The translations under genes were made by a program, and so were the position numbers. Below the pieces are notes generated by a model. That model saw only the letters and a program-made list of their open reading frames with translations. It did no database searches and had not been told where the DNA came from. A stretch of 64,000 bases of DNA, taken from Poriferisodalis sp965208555 (GTDB lineage: Bacteria; Actinomycetota; Acidimicrobiia; Acidimicrobiales; Poriferisodalaceae). Shown one piece after another: positions 8,893 to 16,151 of this stretch. Every line of letters begins with the position of its first letter. Position 1 is the first letter of the stretch. The DNA is taken from contig NZ_OZ242342.1 in NCBI RefSeq assembly GCF_965208555.1, positions 186,001 to 250,000 on the forward strand. The letters are read 5' to 3'.

Positions 8893-9423
8893 TCACAGGA
8901 AGATCGCCAGATTCTGTGTGCGCAGCACCGACTCGTCGATCTCGATGTCCCGCGAGCGCAGGCGCAAACCGTCCGGGGTCGAGACCAGTACATCCCTTCG
9001 ACCGGCCGACAGCAGGCTCGGCGCCATGCGATCGCCCCGCGAGCGGTACAGCAGCACCGCCGACTCGACGACCAAGTCCCCGTCGTCGCCTTCGAAGGTC
9101 CGCACGTTCGACACATGATGACGGATCCGGCTTTGAGGGTCCTCGGTCCAGGCGTAGTCGGTGCCGAAGCGCTGCACCCGCTTCGACAGCGAGTACCAGT
9201 CCTCGTCGAAGTGGTCCATGGTTTGCACGTCGGCCTCGTCGGTGGCCTTGACCGCCGTCACCCGCACGGGCATCCGGTACCGGATCTGCGGATGCATCAG
9301 CCCGAGCCATGCCTCGAACTCCGAGGTGTCGAGCAGGTGGGCCTCCTCGGTCAGGAACTGCTCGGCCGATTGGTGCCGAGGGTCGCTGTAGGGAAGCGGC
9401 GCCCCCGAGCGCGCCGTGCTCAC
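8893..9423 (-). CDS. Aromatic-ring-hydroxylating dioxygenase, beta (small) subunit
   Basis: A 176-residue protein starting at GTG 9423, which overlaps the TGA of the alpha-subunit gene (GTGA, 4 bases). The sequence fits the NTF2-like small-subunit fold: the segment EAWLGLMHPQIRYRMPVR near the N-terminus, RHHVSNVRTFEGDDGD in the middle, and VESAVLLYRSRGDR followed by a GRRDVLVST strand. Small subunits stabilise the alpha3beta3 hexamer and carry no metal. The tight overlap with alpha indicates translational coupling and one complex. An open frame continues upstream through alpha in another reading frame, but it has no start or homology supporting a longer protein. Confidence 0.9.
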   Translation of the reverse strand: MSTARSGAPLPYSDPRHQSAEQFLTEEAHLLDTSEFEAWLGLMHPQIRYRMPVRVTAVKATDEADVQTMDHFDEDWYSLSKRVQRFGTDYAWTEDPQSRIRHHVSNVRTFEGDDGDLVVESAVLLYRSRGDRMAPSLLSAGRRDVLVSTPDGLRLRSRDIEIDESVLRTQNLAIFL

Positions 9424-10799
9424 GCGGGGGTCTCCCCCATGCCGAAGGCGATCGGCTCGCGAGCAGGCGCCGGCCGGGCCACTAGGTCGGCCCACATGGA
9501 GAACCAGTGGCGCTGGTTGTGCTCGCCGAAGCCCTGATACGCCGTGCCCGGACCGCCAAAATCCGCGAACTGGTTGACGATCGGATCGCCGTCGAGCGTC
9601 AGGCCCATGCGGTTGTTGAGCAGCAGGTTCCGGGCCATCGATCCCTTGGCCATCGTCGTGATCGATACCCAGTTCTCGACGTCGTCCTGCTCGAACATGC
9701 CCGATGACCCGAAGCACATCAGGTACGCCTTGTACGAGGCAGCCTTGTAGTCCTCCGGGGCGTCGGCCGCGACGCAGAACCAGGAGTACACCTCGGTCTC
9801 GCCCGGTCCGACAGGCTGCCACAGGCGCACCGAGATGAACGGCGTGATCCGCCCGTCGGCATCGGTCTGAGGCCAGTTGTGCACGAAGCTCAGGTTCGGG
9901 AACAGCGTCGAAGCCGATGGCATGAAGCCGGGCTCCGCCGCCAGCGCCCGCTGGACCGCGCTCAGCTTGGCTTCCATGGCGTCGATCATCTCGTCGGGGT
10001 AGCCGACATAGGACAGCCCCGACCTGAAGTCGCTGCCGGGCGGCAGCTTGTACGTGGTGCCGCCTGCGGGCCCGGCATGCCAGAGCACGCCTTCTTTGCG
10101 CTTGTAGGGCTTCGGCTCGCCGAACAGCTCGATGTCGACCACGCTCGCGTGGGTGTGAGGCGTGTGGTAGCTGTCGCCCATGAAGTTCTCGGCGCCGATC
10201 TTCCAGTTGGCCTCGACGCGCCAGCGCTGCGGGCCGCGGAACTCCATCCCGGCGTCGCTCTGGCCCGTGTAGAAGTCGAGGTAGAAGGCGAAGTCGCCGA
10301 GCCATGTCTCGAAGTCGGGGGCGTCGGGGTCGAGGCTGGCGAAGATCATGCCGTTGCGGGTCGCCACGGACGGCGCCTGCAGCAGCGCCTGCCCTTCCTT
10401 GATGAACCCCACTTCGCCGCCATAGGCGTCGACGTGGAACGGCAGCCCGGCGAGCTGACCGTCGTTCTTGTACGTCCAGGCGTGATACGGGCACCGGAAG
10501 GTGCGGGCGTTGCCGCGCTCGGCCCGGCAGACCTGCATGCCCCGGTGGACGCACATGTTGAACATGACGTGGAGCTGGCCGTCGCCATCGCGGGTCACCA
10601 GGAACGAGTCATCCCCGATGTTGCGCACCACGTAGTCATTCGGGTGGGCGATCTCGGACTCGTGGGCCAGGAACGTCCAGGCTCGCCCGAACAGCCGGGT
10701 CCGCTCCAGTTCGTGCACCTCGGCGTCGTTGTAGAGGTAGGCGGGGATGAGGCCCTGTCGCACCGAGGCCGTGACCTGGTCAATGACGTCGGGTTCCAT
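9420..10799 (-). CDS. Aromatic-ring-hydroxylating dioxygenase, alpha subunit (Rieske non-heme iron)
   Basis: A 459-residue catalytic subunit. The Rieske [2Fe-2S] ligands are C83-x-H85 and C103-x2-H106 (CVHRG and CPYHAW). The mononuclear iron site is in GDSYHTPHTH, with D209 as the electron-transfer aspartate and H212 plus a second histidine at 215 or 217 as metal ligands. It adds O2 across an aromatic double bond to give a cis-dihydrodiol. No ferredoxin or reductase gene is adjacent, so electron supply must come from elsewhere. It sits between a class II aldolase/decarboxylase and the beta subunit, so the likely sequence is dioxygenation, dehydrogenation by the SDR at 8082, then decarboxylation. 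That order resembles phthalate or p-cumate clusters and suggests a carboxylated aromatic; this is inference. Confidence 0.94.
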   Translation of the reverse strand: MEPDVIDQVTASVRQGLIPAYLYNDAEVHELERTRLFGRAWTFLAHESEIAHPNDYVVRNIGDDSFLVTRDGDGQLHVMFNMCVHRGMQVCRAERGNARTFRCPYHAWTYKNDGQLAGLPFHVDAYGGEVGFIKEGQALLQAPSVATRNGMIFASLDPDAPDFETWLGDFAFYLDFYTGQSDAGMEFRGPQRWRVEANWKIGAENFMGDSYHTPHTHASVVDIELFGEPKPYKRKEGVLWHAGPAGGTTYKLPPGSDFRSGLSYVGYPDEMIDAMEAKLSAVQRALAAEPGFMPSASTLFPNLSFVHNWPQTDADGRITPFISVRLWQPVGPGETEVYSWFCVAADAPEDYKAASYKAYLMCFGSSGMFEQDDVENWVSITTMAKGSMARNLLLNNRMGLTLDGDPIVNQFADFGGPGTAYQGFGEHNQRHWFSMWADLVARPAPAREPIAFGMGETPA

Positions 10800-10819
10800 C
10801 GAGATTCCTCACTCGCGTC

Positions 10820-11560
10820 CTACGTCAACCCGAGGCCGTCCTGCTCTAGGGCGGCCAGGTGGTGTCTCCACAGGGTCTCATGGTTGAACGCACTTCCCAA
10901 GTCCGGCAGCTCGCCCAAGTCGGCATCCGGTATGGCTCCGGGGACGGATCCCACGGCGCGCACACGCAGGTGGATGCGTGCGAGCGTGTCGACCTGCAGT
11001 GCGCGCAGCACTGCGTCGGCAACGTCTGCGCCGGTCGTCACCACGCCGTGGCCCCTCAGCACGAGCGCCGGGGCCTCGCCGAGCGACGCGACCATCTCCC
11101 CGGCCAGTTCGGCCGTGCGGATCAATGCCGACCGTGGGTGCACTGGGATGCCGGCGGCAGCCAGATGGGCAGCCGGGATGTCATAGGCGCCGAAGATCGG
11201 CTCCAACGCGAACCCCGCCAGGCTGGCCACCACGACATCTGGCGGGTGGGCATGCACAACGCACTCGACGTCGGGATGGGCCGCCAGCACTGACGTGTGG
11301 ATTGGCAGCTCGCTCGGCACCGCGTAGTCCCCAGCGCGATCGTCGGCAATCTCACCTGCATCCATGTCGACGACGCGCACATCGTCTGGCACGGTGAACC
11401 GAAGCCCGCGCTCGCGAGGTCCGCGGCACCGCACCAGCGCCCGTCCGCCGTCGATGCGAAGGCTGATGTGCCCCAGGATGTTCTCGACCAAGCCCCGATG
11501 CGCCATCACCCGGCACCCGAGCGCGACGTCACGCCGGAGCCCGTCCAGGCCATCGCTCAT
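10820..11560 (-). CDS. Class II aldolase/adducin-family protein, probable decarboxylase
   Basis: A 246-residue protein of the fuculose-aldolase fold. Conserved features are the N-terminal GLVENILGHISLR segment, SELPIHTSV (acid and phosphate-pocket region), the zinc-binding pair in VVHAHPPD, and LRGHGVVTTG carrying a third metal histidine. In aromatic-degradation clusters members of this family act as metal-dependent decarboxylases, for example on dihydroxyphthalate or carboxylated ring-fission products, rather than as sugar aldolases. It lies 20 bases upstream of the dioxygenase alpha gene and 43 bases downstream of a second Rieske oxygenase in a same-strand run, supporting the decarboxylase reading. 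A sugar aldolase role is possible but poorly supported by context. Confidence 0.85.
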   Translation of the reverse strand: MSDGLDGLRRDVALGCRVMAHRGLVENILGHISLRIDGGRALVRCRGPRERGLRFTVPDDVRVVDMDAGEIADDRAGDYAVPSELPIHTSVLAAHPDVECVVHAHPPDVVVASLAGFALEPIFGAYDIPAAHLAAAGIPVHPRSALIRTAELAGEMVASLGEAPALVLRGHGVVTTGADVADAVLRALQVDTLARIHLRVRAVGSVPGAIPDADLGELPDLGSAFNHETLWRHHLAALEQDGLGLT

Positions 11561-11603
11561 GCGTCGAAGCTATATCCGTGCTGCGGTCGCCAGATCCGCA
11601 CCT

Positions 11604-12821
11604 TCAGCCGCGGTTGATCACTTCGTCCCGGTCGCCGATGTAGTTGCCGGCTCGCACCTCGTACCGGGCCTCTTGGACCTGGGCGTTGTACGAGACAGCA
11701 GGCGGATCGTCGCCCGCCGCCATCTGCTCGAGGCACTCGCGGAACCGGTGCCGGAACATCACCACGCCCCGGTCGGAGCTGGCCAGGCGTTCTTCCGAGT
11801 GCAGAGTGACCGGCCCTTGACCCACCATGGCCTCGTAGTCGCCGGGCATCTGCTGGTGCTCTGTCTCGGTCAATTCCTCCCATCGCTTGCCGCCGTAGGA
11901 GGCGCGCCGGGCAGGGCTGCCGATGGGCCGCTTGAGGATGGTGAAGATCTTGGTCTCGGTCTGCGAGATCGGCAGCGTCCACGCGACGCTGGTGGCCTGC
12001 CCTTCGTGTTCGACGAAGGGACTCGCCACGATCCGCACGTTGGGCATCAGCACTTCGGTGACCCGGTGAAAGAACCGACCGTCGTCGAGCTCTCGATCCT
12101 GGTGCGACTTGACGCCATGCGGTGTGAAATGCCAGCTCACTTCGGGCAATGACTGCATCTCGGCAACGAATTGGTTGCCCGAGAACCCTGCGTGCAGCAC
12201 GTACACGTGGAACGGGTCCATGACGTTCTCGTGCGTCTGAAACCAGTTGCATGGCGTCGGGTCGCCGTGCAGGCCGATGTTGTTGTCGTCGGCCACCACT
12301 TCCCATCCCTCGGCGACGTCGGAGAGGATGTCGTACGTCGGGAATGCCGGCTTGAGCTGCGGCGGGCCCATGTAGGTGAACAGCATCCCGTGGTAGTCCA
12401 CCAGCGGGTACCACGGCTGCCGGTAGCGCTCGAGATGCTGCCCTCGGTCAGGTTCGCAGGGCATCTCGAGCGTGTTGCCCTCGATGTCGAAGAGCCATCC
12501 GTGGTAGCAGCACCGGATGCCGCGTTCCTCGACCTTGCCGTAGTACAGCGACGTCCCGCGATGGCAGCAACGGTGGTGCACGAGCCCTGGCCGGCCGCTG
12601 CCATCGCGGAACAGAATGAGATCCTCCCCCAACACCCTCACCGGTTTGGGAACGTCGGAGGCATCGGTCGCGAGCGCGAACGGATGCCAGTAGCGGCGCA
12701 GCAGCTCACCCGCCGGCGTCCCGCGCTCGACCTCGACGAGGTCCGGTGCCGAGTGGGGTTCGGGCAGTTCGTACCCGGTGCCGACATCGATGTTCACCGG
12801 TCGCTCGCTGAGCTGGCCCAT
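11604..12821 (-). CDS. Single-component-type Rieske oxygenase (phthalate/vanillate-demethylase class)
   Basis: A 405-residue Rieske non-heme iron oxygenase without a partner beta subunit. The [2Fe-2S] site is C85-x-H87 and C104-x2-H107 (RCCHRG and CCYHGW). The catalytic iron region is HENVMDPFHVYVLH, giving the bridging acid and two histidines. The chain resembles the homo-oligomeric class that O-demethylates or hydroxylates aromatics such as phthalate, vanillate or toluenesulfonate, using a separate FMN/[2Fe-2S] reductase not found here. It is the first gene of the minus-strand run and is divergent from the CoA-transferase at 12901; the 79-base gap should hold the promoters for both. It may prepare the substrate for the alpha/beta dioxygenase downstream. 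Confidence 0.93.
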   Translation of the reverse strand: MGQLSERPVNIDVGTGYELPEPHSAPDLVEVERGTPAGELLRRYWHPFALATDASDVPKPVRVLGEDLILFRDGSGRPGLVHHRCCHRGTSLYYGKVEERGIRCCYHGWLFDIEGNTLEMPCEPDRGQHLERYRQPWYPLVDYHGMLFTYMGPPQLKPAFPTYDILSDVAEGWEVVADDNNIGLHGDPTPCNWFQTHENVMDPFHVYVLHAGFSGNQFVAEMQSLPEVSWHFTPHGVKSHQDRELDDGRFFHRVTEVLMPNVRIVASPFVEHEGQATSVAWTLPISQTETKIFTILKRPIGSPARRASYGGKRWEELTETEHQQMPGDYEAMVGQGPVTLHSEERLASSDRGVVMFRHRFRECLEQMAAGDDPPAVSYNAQVQEARYEVRAGNYIGDRDEVINRG

Positions 12822-12900
12822 CGGTCACCCCGCCTTGTTTGTACCATCCGTGCGCCTGCTGACATTTGAGCACGCTGCCGGCTGACAGGACGAATTCGAG

Positions 12901-14109
12901 ATGAGCGAGAGCGAGAAGGCGACGGGGCCGCTGGCCGGGGTGCGCGTTGTCGACCTCTCGTCGGTGCTCATGGGCCCGGCCGCTACTCGGACGCTCGGCG
13001 ATCTCGGCGCCGACGTCATCTTCGTCGAATCGGCAGCAGGCGATCGCAACCGCAGCATGGGTGCCGGCCCGACTCCGGAATTCTCCGGCGTCGCCCTCAA
13101 CCTGCTGCGCAACAAGCGCAGCATCGCGATGGATCTCAAGCATCCGCGTGGTCGGCAGGCGTTCTTGGACATCGCCGCAACCTGCGACGTGATGATCACC
13201 AACCTCCGTCCGGGACCGCTGGGACGGCTCGGCCTGAACTACGAGGCAGTGCGGACGGTTCGCAACGACATCGTGTTCTGCCGGGCACATGGCTACCCGT
13301 CCTCCAGTGACCAGGCCGACGCTCCCGCGTACGACGACATCATCCAGTCCGCCAGCGGCATCGGCGACCTGTTCAGGCGCATGGGCGCCGAGCCGATGCT
13401 GCTGCCCAGCCTCGTCGCCGACAAGTTCTGTGGACTGACGATCGCCAACTCGGTGACCGCGGCGCTGTACCACCGGGCTCTGACCGGCCAAGGGCAGTGC
13501 ATCGAGATCTCGATGATCGATGTGATGCGCGCCTTCGTGCTCGCCGAGCATGGTGCGGGCGCCATCTCCGAACCCCCAGTGGCGAGCGCTGGGTATGCCC
13601 GCATCCTCACGCCCGAACGCAAGCCCCAGCGGACCGCCGATGGCTGGATCAACATCCTTCCCTACGACCACGCGCACTACGTCGCACTGTTCGAAGCAGG
13701 GGGACGGCACGATCTCGCCGCCGACGAGCGTTTCGCCACTCCCATCGAGCGCGTCACCCACAGCGACAGCCTCTATCGAGACGTCGCGTCGGTGCTGGAC
13801 CAGCGCACGACTGCGGAATGGCTCGAGCTGTGCGCAGAGCACGGCATTCCGGCCACCGAAGCGGCGACGCTCGATGAACTCGTATCCCAGCTTCCGGTCG
13901 CCAAGCATCCGGTGGCGGGCCCGTACCGGTCCATTCCGCCGCCCGAGCAGTTCTCCGAGACGCCGCCAAGCGTCCGGCGGCCGGCTCCGAGGATTGGCGA
14001 ACACGGTCGGGAGATCCTCGCTGAAGTCGGCTACGACGGCGAGACGATCGACAGCCTCATCGGCTCAGGCATCCTGAGCACAGCAGGAGGGATCGACGAT
14101 GAGGTTTGA
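12901..14109 (+). CDS. Class III CoA-transferase (CaiB/BaiF family)
   Basis: A 402-residue protein with the class III CoA-transferase pattern: N-terminal GVRVVDLSSVLMGP, the nucleotide-like segment LGDLGADVIFVES, NKRSIAMDLKHP, and the catalytic aspartate expected at D174 in LPSLVADKFCG, followed by GQCIEISMIDVM. These enzymes move CoA between carboxylic acids through an aspartyl mixed anhydride. It overlaps the next gene, an SDR, by 11 bases, so the pair is translationally linked. A role in activating a carboxylic acid generated by the neighbouring oxygenases is plausible. The exact CoA donor and acceptor cannot be read from the sequence. Confidence 0.93.
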   Translation: MSESEKATGPLAGVRVVDLSSVLMGPAATRTLGDLGADVIFVESAAGDRNRSMGAGPTPEFSGVALNLLRNKRSIAMDLKHPRGRQAFLDIAATCDVMITNLRPGPLGRLGLNYEAVRTVRNDIVFCRAHGYPSSSDQADAPAYDDIIQSASGIGDLFRRMGAEPMLLPSLVADKFCGLTIANSVTAALYHRALTGQGQCIEISMIDVMRAFVLAEHGAGAISEPPVASAGYARILTPERKPQRTADGWINILPYDHAHYVALFEAGGRHDLAADERFATPIERVTHSDSLYRDVASVLDQRTTAEWLELCAEHGIPATEAATLDELVSQLPVAKHPVAGPYRSIPPPEQFSETPPSVRRPAPRIGEHGREILAEVGYDGETIDSLIGSGILSTAGGIDDEV

Positions 14110-14842
14110 CGGCAAGCGAGTGATCGTGACCGGCGGCGCGTCGGGCTTCGGCAGGGCGATCAGCCAAGGCTTCGCCGAGCGAGGCGCCCGAGTCATGGTG
14201 ACCGACATCGACCTCGAGGGCGCCGAAGCGGTTGCTGCAGAACTCGACGGGGCGCTGACCTTCCGGCTCGACGTCACCGACGAGGACGCCCACGCCGAAC
14301 TGGCCCAACTGATGACGGACACCTGGGGCGGCATCGACATCGTGGCCGCCAACGCAGGATTCGCTCACCAGATGGGGTCCACGCTGGACATCCCCACTGA
14401 GGAGTTCGACCTCATGTGGGCGGTCAACACACGCAGCGTCTACTTCGCCGCGAAGCACTTCACCCCGCACATGCCGCCCGGCAGTTCCATCGTGAGCACT
14501 GCGTCGATCGGCGGCAAGCGACCCCGGCCGGGCCTGACCCCGTACAACACGTCGAAGGCAGCGACGATCATGCTGACGCGGGGCCTGGCCGAGGAGTTCG
14601 CGCCCGACATCCGCGTCAACTGCGTCGCACCGGTGGCCTCGGAGACCCGCTTCTTCGAGCGGGCGACCGGCTTGGACAAGATGCCAGACGAGATGAGAGA
14701 AGCAGTCATCGAGGGCATCCCGATGGGCCGCATGTCCGACCCGACCGACGTCGCCAACGCGGTGATGTACTTGGCCTCCGACGAGGCCGGCTTCCTCACC
14801 GGCGTCTGCCTCGACGTCGACGGGGGCCGCAGCATCAGCTAG
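14099..14842 (+). CDS. Short-chain dehydrogenase/reductase
   Basis: A classical SDR of 247 residues. The cofactor loop TGGASGFG is at residues 11-18, the NAG motif ANAG at about 84-87, and the catalytic pair Y149-x3-K153 (YNTSK). D36 in VTDIDLEG after the second strand suggests NAD(H) preference. The start ATG 14099 lies inside the end of the CoA-transferase gene with a GGAGGG ribosome site just upstream, so the two are co-expressed. It probably oxidises or reduces a hydroxyacyl or cyclic alcohol intermediate. Substrate is not assignable. Confidence 0.92.
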   Translation: MRFDGKRVIVTGGASGFGRAISQGFAERGARVMVTDIDLEGAEAVAAELDGALTFRLDVTDEDAHAELAQLMTDTWGGIDIVAANAGFAHQMGSTLDIPTEEFDLMWAVNTRSVYFAAKHFTPHMPPGSSIVSTASIGGKRPRPGLTPYNTSKAATIMLTRGLAEEFAPDIRVNCVAPVASETRFFERATGLDKMPDEMREAVIEGIPMGRMSDPTDVANAVMYLASDEAGFLTGVCLDVDGGRSIS

Positions 14843-14891
14843 TGCCGGACAGCCCATTCGGCGATGGCCGGGCTTCGGTAGGGTCCCGACG

Positions 14892-16103
14892 GTGAAGTTC
14901 GCTGCATTCCTTGCGCCGCACCATCTGCCTGGCGAGAGCCCCGCGCTGCAGCTGCAGCGCGACCTGGACCTGGTTACGCACCTCGACCGCCTCGGATACG
15001 ACGAGTTCTGGTGCGGCGAGCATCACTCGACCGGCTGGGAGACGATCGGCTCGCCCGAGATGTTTCTGGCCGCCGCAGCGGTGCGCACCGGCCGCATCAA
15101 GCTCGGCACGGGCGTCACGTCCATCCCCTACCACCATCCCTTCAACGTCGCCCAGCGCATCGTGCAGCTCGACCAGATGAGCATGGGGCGGGCGATGCTG
15201 GGGACCGGTCCGGGGGCGCTGCCGTCGGACGCCCACACCTTGGGCATCGATCCGATGCTGCTGCGCGATCGTCAGGACGAGGCCATCCCGGTCATCCAGC
15301 GGCTGCTGGCCGGCGGCGAGCGGTTCACCTACGAGTGCGACTGGTTCTCGCTGTACGACGCGAAGCTGCAGATTTTGCCCTACCAGCACAAGGTGCCGAT
15401 GGTGACGGCGTCGATGATCAGCCCGTCGGGTATGACGCTGGCCGGCAAGTACGGCATCGGAGTGCTGTCGATCGGCTCGATGTCAACTGAGGGCTTGGCC
15501 TCACTGCCGTTGCAGTGGAGCTTCGCCGAAGAGTCCGCTGCCAAGCACGACCAGTCCGTGAGCCGGGACGACTGGCGGGTGATGTTCAACTTCCATGTGG
15601 CACAGACCCGCGATCAGGCCCGGCGAGACGTCGAGCACGGCCTGCTTCGCTGGCACAACGAGTACAACGTCGACACCCTGCAGCGTCCGGGCCTCGAGCA
15701 CCTCGCATCGACCGCCGACGCCATCGACTTCTACGCCGATCCCGATTCCGCCGCCGGCGTCATCGGCACTCCCGACGACCTCATCGAGAACATCCTGCGG
15801 ATGCAGGAGATCACCGGCGGCTTCGGCGTGATGATGGGCTTCGTCAACGACTGGGCGGATCCCGAGGCCATGTTCCGCAGCTGGGACCTGGTGGCACGCC
15901 ACGTCATGCCTGCGGTCAACGGCCAGCTCGCATCGATGCAGGAATCGAATCAGTTCGTGATCGACAACCGGGAGTACTTCGACCGGGCAGGACAGGCCAT
16001 CCTGTCGAAGATCTTCGAGAACGAACGAGCCGCCGCCGCACTGAAGGGTGCCGGCACGCCCAAGTCGGGCTTCACGCCCCGCGTCGGCGCGGACAGCGAC
16101 TGA
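14892..16103 (+). CDS. Luciferase-like (LLM) flavin-dependent oxidoreductase
   Basis: A 403-residue TIM-barrel flavoprotein of the bacterial luciferase superfamily. Recognisable elements are HLDRLGYDEFWCGEHHS near residue 35, the RTGRIKLGTGVTSIPYHHP block, GRAMLGTGPGALPSDAH, and a C-terminal segment with the family's LIENILRMQE motif. The family uses reduced FMN or F420 for monooxygenation or hydride transfer. GTG 14892 follows a TAGGGT box (14879-14884) by 7 bases, which suggests a leaderless transcript. It follows the SDR by 49 bases. The protein resembles long-chain limonene/alkanal-type LLM enzymes more than the F420-dependent subgroup, with moderate confidence. A second, shorter LLM protein is at 22119-23144. 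Confidence 0.9.
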   Translation: MKFAAFLAPHHLPGESPALQLQRDLDLVTHLDRLGYDEFWCGEHHSTGWETIGSPEMFLAAAAVRTGRIKLGTGVTSIPYHHPFNVAQRIVQLDQMSMGRAMLGTGPGALPSDAHTLGIDPMLLRDRQDEAIPVIQRLLAGGERFTYECDWFSLYDAKLQILPYQHKVPMVTASMISPSGMTLAGKYGIGVLSIGSMSTEGLASLPLQWSFAEESAAKHDQSVSRDDWRVMFNFHVAQTRDQARRDVEHGLLRWHNEYNVDTLQRPGLEHLASTADAIDFYADPDSAAGVIGTPDDLIENILRMQEITGGFGVMMGFVNDWADPEAMFRSWDLVARHVMPAVNGQLASMQESNQFVIDNREYFDRAGQAILSKIFENERAAAALKGAGTPKSGFTPRVGADSD

Positions 16104-16151
16104 GGGTCGCGCTGCGCACGCGGTCAATCGCCTCCAGTCCGAAACGTCGAC

